From contig NZ_JANHLD010000004.1 of assembly GCF_028682455.1 (NCBI RefSeq), forward strand, positions 620,001 to 684,000: a DNA stretch of 64,000 nucleotides, read 5' to 3'. A program made the position numbers and the translations under genes. Positions 59,729 to 64,000 of the stretch are shown here, in pieces (within the stretch, counting starts at the first letter, position 1; every line of letters starts with the position of its first letter). The stretch is from Pseudomonas putida. Its GTDB lineage: Bacteria; Pseudomonadota; Gammaproteobacteria; Pseudomonadales; Pseudomonadaceae. Under the pieces are notes generated by a model. That model was not told the DNA's origin. It saw nothing but the letters and a program-made list of their open reading frames with translations, and made no database searches.

Positions 59729-60945
59729 CGCAGCAGCTTGCTGGCCAGCACTTCGGACTCACGCCCCAGCACGCTCTCGCTGAGCTGGACGAACTCCTCG
59801 GTGCTGACGCTGTTCAAGCGCATCATTGCCCGGGTGACATCGTCCAGGGAGCGCTGGTTGTGGGTATGCAGGCGGATCTCCCGGTCCAGTGCCTGCAACA
59901 GCAGCACGCCTCGGGCGGTAACTGCGCTGTCGACTTGTTCACCGCGCAAGCTGGCGACCTTGGCGCCACTGCGCTCAAGCCCGGCCAGCAAGGCCTGGTA
60001 GCGATCCTCGGTGATGCCCCCGGCACGGCGCAGCAACTCGATGGCGTAGTAGTCGGCCAGGGACTCGCCAATCCAGTCGCTGGCCTGGCGGTCGTTGATC
60101 TGCGCGAAGACGTGCACCAGCTCACGCAGTAGCGGGCTTGAACCGTTCTCGCTGACCAGCGGCCGGCTGCTGTGCAGGTAGATCGAGTTGTGCCCTGCCC
60201 GAGCCCCGCGCCAGAGCTGATCCTTGGCCCCGACCAGCAACAGTTTTGGCGGATTACGCGGGAATACCGCCTGCAGCTGTGGCCAGACAAAGGTGAGCAG
60301 GGTCAGGTTGTCCAGCCGGCGCATGCCTTGCCCCTGGGGCGCCGCGACGCTGACGTCGGTCTCACCCAGGCGCGCACGCCGAGTGCCGATGGTGCCCGCG
60401 ACCATCCAGCCGGTGGGGCGATCGAACAGCCGCGAGACGTTATCGATGCGAAAGCGCTGTTTACCGATACGCGGCCAGGGCGTCTCGACGCTTTTCCAAC
60501 CACTGGGCAGCTCAAAGCTCAGGCGCGCCACCAGTTCGGTGCCGTCCTGCTGGTCCAGGCGTGCCGGGGGCACCAGGTCATCGCCGCGAAACACTGCCCA
60601 GTCAGGTGTGATGCGGGTTTCGTAGCTGCCATTCTTGAGCCGCTGGGCCAGGCGTACACGGTAGGTCAGTTGGCTTTTGCCCGGTGCCGGTTGCCAGTGC
60701 CCGCGCTGACCCTCGCCTTGCAATTGCCATTGGCCATCAGCCTTGAAATCACTGTAGGTACCCGCGTTGCCCAGGGAAAAATCCAGGCTGCGCACTGCCG
60801 CACCTTCCGCCAGGGTCAGGCGCACTTCGGCCTGCTCGGTCTGCGGCAGCAAGCGCACGTGATAATCCAGATCGACTTTTTTCGCAAAGGCCTGCGCACT
60901 GACCGCACAACCCAGTGCCAGCAGACAAAGGCAACGCACACGCAT
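59725..60945 (-). CDS. Exported M61-like protein with a broken HEXXH site
   Basis: A 406-residue exported protein: signal peptide MRVRCLCLLALGCAVSAQAFA, an N-terminal beta-sandwich (YHVRLLPQTEQAEVRLTLAEGAAVRSLDFSLG) and a C-terminal helical part resembling M61 glycyl aminopeptidases. The metal motif reads RELVH (Arg274-Glu275-Leu-Val-His278), where HEXXH is expected; the downstream WIGESLADYYAIELLRR matches the usual third-ligand segment. Loss of the first histidine predicts poor zinc binding. It may be a binding or scaffold protein. Start 60945 is chosen because the signal peptide begins there. Confidence 0.82.
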   Translation of the reverse strand: MRVRCLCLLALGCAVSAQAFAKKVDLDYHVRLLPQTEQAEVRLTLAEGAAVRSLDFSLGNAGTYSDFKADGQWQLQGEGQRGHWQPAPGKSQLTYRVRLAQRLKNGSYETRITPDWAVFRGDDLVPPARLDQQDGTELVARLSFELPSGWKSVETPWPRIGKQRFRIDNVSRLFDRPTGWMVAGTIGTRRARLGETDVSVAAPQGQGMRRLDNLTLLTFVWPQLQAVFPRNPPKLLLVGAKDQLWRGARAGHNSIYLHSSRPLVSENGSSPLLRELVHVFAQINDRQASDWIGESLADYYAIELLRRAGGITEDRYQALLAGLERSGAKVASLRGEQVDSAVTARGVLLLQALDREIRLHTHNQRSLDDVTRAMMRLNSVSTEEFVQLSESVLGRESEVLASKLLR

Positions 60946-60995
60946 ACAGAAACTCCTTGTTCCCCCAGACGCGATTCCCGGCAAGCCCGGGCGGC

Positions 60996-61445
60996 TTAGC
61001 CGGCGCGAAAAATCAGATAGTCTTCCCAGTCGTCCTCGTCCACGCTGTTTTCACTGAGCATGCGCCCGGACTGGGAAATTCGCTGCTTGTGCACCTGTTG
61101 ACGGTCACCGCATACCAGGTGGTGCCAGCTTGGCAGATCCTTGCCTTCGCTGATCAGACGGTAACCACAGGTGGTCGGCAGCCATTTGAACTGGTCCGCC
61201 TTGCCCGGCGTGAGCTGGATGCAGTCGGGCACGATCTTCAGGCGGTTTGGATAATCGCTGCACTGGCAAGTTTCAAGATCCAGCAACTTGCAGGCGATAC
61301 GCGTGTAATAGACGCTGCTGTCGTCTTCATCTTCAAGCTTTTGCAAGCAGCACAGGCCACAGCCGTCACACAACGACTCCCATTCCTGGGGGTTCAGCTG
61401 TTCGAGGGTCTTACGCTTCCAGAAAGCGTCGGCGCTGGCAATCAT
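60996..61445 (-). CDS. ycgN: YcgN-family cysteine cluster protein (UPF0260)
   Basis: A 149-residue protein with the CxxCGxCC cluster (WESLCDGCGLCCLQKLED) and further cysteines (IACKLLDLETCQCSDYPNR; LPTTCGYRL). This pattern of the UPF0260/CxxCxxCC family suggests iron-sulfur or zinc binding. The biochemical role is unknown. It is near ycgL and rnd, as in other gammaproteobacteria (ycgL-ycgN genes often lie near rnd/minCDE). Confidence 0.93.
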   Translation of the reverse strand: MIASADAFWKRKTLEQLNPQEWESLCDGCGLCCLQKLEDEDDSSVYYTRIACKLLDLETCQCSDYPNRLKIVPDCIQLTPGKADQFKWLPTTCGYRLISEGKDLPSWHHLVCGDRQQVHKQRISQSGRMLSENSVDEDDWEDYLIFRAG

Positions 61446-61591
61446 GTAACGGGTGTCCTGTTCAAAAGAGGCGCCGCAGTGCGGCGGCGCCAGTCTAGGG
61501 CGAGTCTTGCAGCAATGCCAGACCGCTTGTCAGTGCCAGTACGACACAGTAGTTTTACCGGCGATTCCTCCCTACCTTTCAGGAACTCGCC

Positions 61592-62185
61592 ATGAGTGCT
61601 AACCCTCGCATTGCCGACCATGCCATCGACGAACAGTTCATCAAGCGTTGGTCGCCACGCGCCTTCACCGCCGAACCAATCAGCGAAGCCACCCTGCTGA
61701 GTTTCCTCGAAGCTGCACGCTGGGCCCCGTCTGCCTACAACTCGCAGCCGTGGCGCTTCCTCTATGCGCGCCGCGACACGCCAAACTGGGCGCGTTACCT
61801 GGGTTTGCTCAACGAATTCAACCGCAGCTGGGCGCAACACGCCTCGGCCCTGGTGATCGTGATCTCCAAGACCACTTTCGCAGCACCGGGCTCCAGCGAA
61901 GAGAAACCCGCCCTGTGGCACACCTTCGATACCGGGTCCGCCTGGGGCCACCTGGCCCTGCAAGCGAGCATCAGCGGCTGGCATACCCACGGCATGGCCG
62001 GTTTCGACCAGGAGCTGACCCGCAAGGAGCTGAAAATTCCTGAAGGCTACGCACTGCACGCGGTGGTCGCGATCGGCAAACTGGGCGACAAGGCCACCCT
62101 GGCTGAAGCCCTGCAGTCCCGCGAAGAGCCTAGCCCGCGCCGCTCGCTGAGCGAACTGGCGGCCGAGGGTGATTTCTCGCTGTAG
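61592..62185 (+). CDS. Nitroreductase-family flavoprotein
   Basis: A 197-residue FMN-dependent nitroreductase. FMN-contacting residues are in FIKRWSPRAFTAEPISEATLLSFLEAARWAPSAYNSQPWRFLYARR (residues 17-60), with the second half GSAWGHLALQASISGWHTHGMAGFD and AVVAIGKLGDK. These enzymes reduce nitro compounds or quinones with NAD(P)H as dimers. The natural substrate is not evident. AGGAA precedes the ATG. Confidence 0.92.
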   Translation: MSANPRIADHAIDEQFIKRWSPRAFTAEPISEATLLSFLEAARWAPSAYNSQPWRFLYARRDTPNWARYLGLLNEFNRSWAQHASALVIVISKTTFAAPGSSEEKPALWHTFDTGSAWGHLALQASISGWHTHGMAGFDQELTRKELKIPEGYALHAVVAIGKLGDKATLAEALQSREEPSPRRSLSELAAEGDFSL

Positions 62186-62188
62186 CCG

Positions 62189-62241
62189 ATCGCGGGGCAA
62201 ACCCACTCCTACTGCATGTAGGAGCGGGCTTGCCCCGCGAT
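62189..62241. repeat. REP pair, inverted
   Basis: Inverted REP cores at 62189-62211 (one substitution, GCAAACCCACTCCTAC) and 62218-62241, spacer about 6 bp, between the convergent nitroreductase and dehydrogenase genes. Confidence 0.87.
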
Positions 62242-62248
62242 TTTTCAA

Positions 62249-63181
62249 TCAATAACCACGCACAAAATCCACTTCCCCGCGCAATGCCTCCCCCGCCTGG
62301 TACGCCCGAAGGTTCTCGACAAACAACCGCACCATCGCCGTCGGCGAAGTGGGTGCCGAGCTGTGCCCGGTCAGCAGCAGGCCCCAGGCCGTCCAGAACG
62401 GATGACGCGCCGGCAGGGGCTCCTGGCGGCAAACATCGATCACCGCGCCGGCCAGGTGCCCCAGTTTCAGGGCTTCGACCAGGTCACCGTCGACCACCGC
62501 CACACCGCGACCGGCGTTGATGAACAACGCCTCGGGATTGAAGCGGGCAAACAATGCAGCGTCGTACAGGTCATGGGTGGCCGGGGTGTCGGGCAGCAGG
62601 TTGATCACGTAATCGACTTCACCGACCAGGCGCCCCAGCTCGCTCATGGCCGCGACCTCGATAAAGGGCGCTTGTTCACGGGCCTGGCTGGCGATGCCGT
62701 AGAGCTTGACACCAAAGGGCAGGAGAAACTCCGCGACGCGCTGGCCGATATCACCGGTACCGACGATCAACGCCCGCCGCCCTTCCAGGGTGCGGCCGGG
62801 GCGATCATCCCATTTGCGCTCGACCTGGCTGACCAGGCGCGCCATGACCTCACGCTCATGACCGAGCATGTAGGTCAGCACGTACTCGGCCATCACCTGG
62901 CCGAAAATTCCGACTGCGCGAGTCAGGCGATAGTCGCGCTGCACGCCGTCGGCCAGCAGCGGCGTGATTCCGGCCCAGGTCGACTGCAGCCATTGTGGCT
63001 CATGGCCTTGGCGCAGCAGGGTGGCCAGCAGGTCTGGCTGGCCCAGCCAGACATCGCAATCGGCGGCCAGGCGGGTCAGTTCCGCCGAGTCGCCACTGGT
63101 CAGGACATCCACGTCCGGTGCAGCCTCGCGCAGCAGGCGAGCGTAGAGGGCATGGTCCTGTTCGGCGATCAAAACGCGCAT
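62249..63181 (-). CDS. D-2-hydroxyacid dehydrogenase
   Basis: A 310-residue NAD(P)-dependent dehydrogenase of the 2-hydroxyacid family. The dinucleotide motif is ALIVGTGDIGQRVAEFL (near residue 140); catalytic Arg is in INLLPDTPATHDLYD-FINAGRGVAVVDGDLVEAL (near 225), the Glu in VCRQEPLPARHPFW and the His in LTGHSSAPTSP (near 280). The pattern resembles glyoxylate/hydroxypyruvate reductase GhrA relatives, but the exact 2-oxo acid is unknown. Convergent with the nitroreductase gene. Confidence 0.9.
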   Translation of the reverse strand: MRVLIAEQDHALYARLLREAAPDVDVLTSGDSAELTRLAADCDVWLGQPDLLATLLRQGHEPQWLQSTWAGITPLLADGVQRDYRLTRAVGIFGQVMAEYVLTYMLGHEREVMARLVSQVERKWDDRPGRTLEGRRALIVGTGDIGQRVAEFLLPFGVKLYGIASQAREQAPFIEVAAMSELGRLVGEVDYVINLLPDTPATHDLYDAALFARFNPEALFINAGRGVAVVDGDLVEALKLGHLAGAVIDVCRQEPLPARHPFWTAWGLLLTGHSSAPTSPTAMVRLFVENLRAYQAGEALRGEVDFVRGY

Positions 63182-63258
63182 GTTCGTTACAACCTTGGCA
63201 GAAACTTCGAAGGCCGCCAGGCCATCGGGCCTGGCGGTATCACATCAGGCAGGTGGAC

Positions 63259-63552
63259 TCAGACCGGGTCGTTGCGGCGCAGCAGTTCTTCGGGCAAGTG
63301 CTCGATGTACTCGTCCTCGAGCGGTGGCATCTGCAGGTGGTAGCCCTGCTGCTCGAGGTTCTCCAGCACCTTGGCGATGTCTTCGCGGGCCAGCTTGCGC
63401 TCCGGGCTCAGCACCAGGTCAAAGGCGTGTACCGGCGTGCCGAAGAACGGCAGCAGGCCTTCGGGAACACGCTCAAGGCCGTCGGCCTTGAGCACGTAGA
63501 GGTACATTTCGTTCTTGCGTGGGCTCTTGTAGATCGAGCAGATGCGTTTCAT
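63259..63552 (-). CDS. ycgL: YcgL-family protein (UPF0745)
   Basis: A 97-residue protein with the family opening MKRICSIYKSPRKNEMYLYV and LPFFGTPVHAFDLVLSPERKLAREDIAKVLENLEQQGYHLQMPPLEDEYI. It is cytoplasmic and its role is not known. The start at 63552 overlaps the rnd stop by 4 bp (ATGA), so both are one operon and probably translationally coupled. Confidence 0.94.
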   Translation of the reverse strand: MKRICSIYKSPRKNEMYLYVLKADGLERVPEGLLPFFGTPVHAFDLVLSPERKLAREDIAKVLENLEQQGYHLQMPPLEDEYIEHLPEELLRRNDPV

Positions 63553-64000
63553 GTTTGTTCTCCAGCGCTGGCCAGGCAATCGAGCAGCGCTTGCCCCATC
63601 CGCTCACGGCGCCAGCCGCGCAGCGAATCGGGTAGTTGATAAGGTCCGTTGGGGTAGCCGCTCTTGAGCAGCAACTCGAGGATTTTCTTGCGCAGCATCA
63701 GCTCGGGGGCGATGTTCAGGCGCTCGGCCTCGGCCTGGCCAATGGCGCGCAGCTGCTTGAGCAGCGCCGAGGCCTCGATTGGCAACGGCTCTGGCAGTGC
63801 CGCTGGCCACTGCTCAGGTGGCAGGCTGGCGGCCTGCTTGATCAGCTCGAGGAGGAACTCGCCGTCCTGGCGGATGGTGCGCGGATGCATGTCTTCGATT
63901 TTCGCCAGCGCCGACAGCGTCTGCGGCTGGGTCTTGGCCATGGGCCACAGGGCATTCTCGCGCAGGATGCGGTTGCGCGGCAGGTCGCGGGCACGGGCTT
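63549..64000 (-). CDS. rnd: Ribonuclease D, C-terminal part (5' end outside window)
   Basis: The last 150 residues of RNase D, read on the reverse strand from the window edge. The visible part carries the HRDC domain (KARARDLPRNRILRENALWPMAKTQPQTLSALAKIEDMHPRTIRQDGEFLLELI) and the second C-terminal helical domain (AERLNIAPELMLRKKILELLLKSG). RNase D trims tRNA 3' ends. The DEDD catalytic domain lies beyond 64000. It is followed by ycgL. Confidence 0.92.
   Translation of the reverse strand, partial: ARARDLPRNRILRENALWPMAKTQPQTLSALAKIEDMHPRTIRQDGEFLLELIKQAASLPPEQWPAALPEPLPIEASALLKQLRAIGQAEAERLNIAPELMLRKKILELLLKSGYPNGPYQLPDSLRGWRRERMGQALLDCLASAGEQT

Noticed and set aside
458..62241. Recurrent short repeats as a CRISPR array
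   Set aside because: The copies are dispersed over 62 kb, are inverted pairs and have no regular spacers; they are REP elements.

Overview
The window looks like a chromosomal core segment of a fluorescent Pseudomonas, most likely of the P. putida group. The evidence is the high GC content, the REP family built on GCGGGGCAAGCCCGCTCCTAC (nine loci), and the gene order hrpA - glutamine synthetase-like - FAD oxidase - fadD1 - fadD2 - hydrolase - phaJ, which from memory matches the PA3297-PA3302 / PP_4545-PP_4552 neighbourhood. No rRNA, tRNA, IS element, prophage or CRISPR array was seen. Nearly all the DNA is coding. Both ends cut through genes: an EamA transporter at 1 and rnd at 64000.

Layout. 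1-8.5 kb: partial exporter, azoR, a small secreted protein, a LysR regulator, an alpha/beta hydrolase, periplasmic cyclophilin ppiA, an exporter-type ABC half-transporter, a FemAB-like acyltransferase, and an OprP/OprO-type phosphate porin with PHO-box-like repeats. 8.7-14.8 kb: an ECF sigma/anti-sigma pair, a KAS III-like synthase and hrpA. 15.3-23.4 kb: polyamine-type gamma-glutamyl ligase and oxidase, tandem acyl-CoA synthetases, a monoacylglycerol-lipase-like hydrolase and a PhaJ-type hydratase; this is a fatty acid/PHA block. 23.4-27.5 kb: an ECF42-type sigma factor with SRPBCC, YCII, SnoaL-like and GyrI-like genes and an AraC regulator. 27.5-35.5 kb: a 37-residue basic protein, LysE exporter, threonine-dehydratase-like enzyme with divergent MocR regulator, alkA-like glycosylase and an unusual ada, DUF2790, GNAT, def, BrkB/YihY, CsbD.

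35.7-49.2 kb: exported beta-helix protein, CvfB-like S1 protein, lipoprotein, aceK, two DMT exporters, lpxO, cysK, a DUF748 protein and a MoxR/VWA pair. 49.3-54 kb: 5-oxoprolinase pxpABC with an MFS transporter and divergent LysR regulator. 54-64 kb: housekeeping and conserved hypothetical genes (DUF2937, class II amidotransferase, oligopeptidase B, yajD, SpoU methyltransferase, degenerate M61-like protein, YcgN, nitroreductase, D-2-hydroxyacid dehydrogenase, ycgL, rnd).

The most interesting signal is at 43.39-43.72 kb. Upstream of a DMT exporter gene lies a promoter, a 53-codon valine-rich ORF resembling the enterobacterial IvbL leader peptide, and a set of mutually exclusive complementary segments ending just before the exporter's ribosome binding site. 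It reads as a candidate valine-responsive leader controlling an exporter. Other notable points are an Ada protein that has lost three of four zinc cysteines, a predicted MocR direct-repeat operator, an 11-bp-phased PHO-like array, and an M61-like protein with a broken HEXXH.
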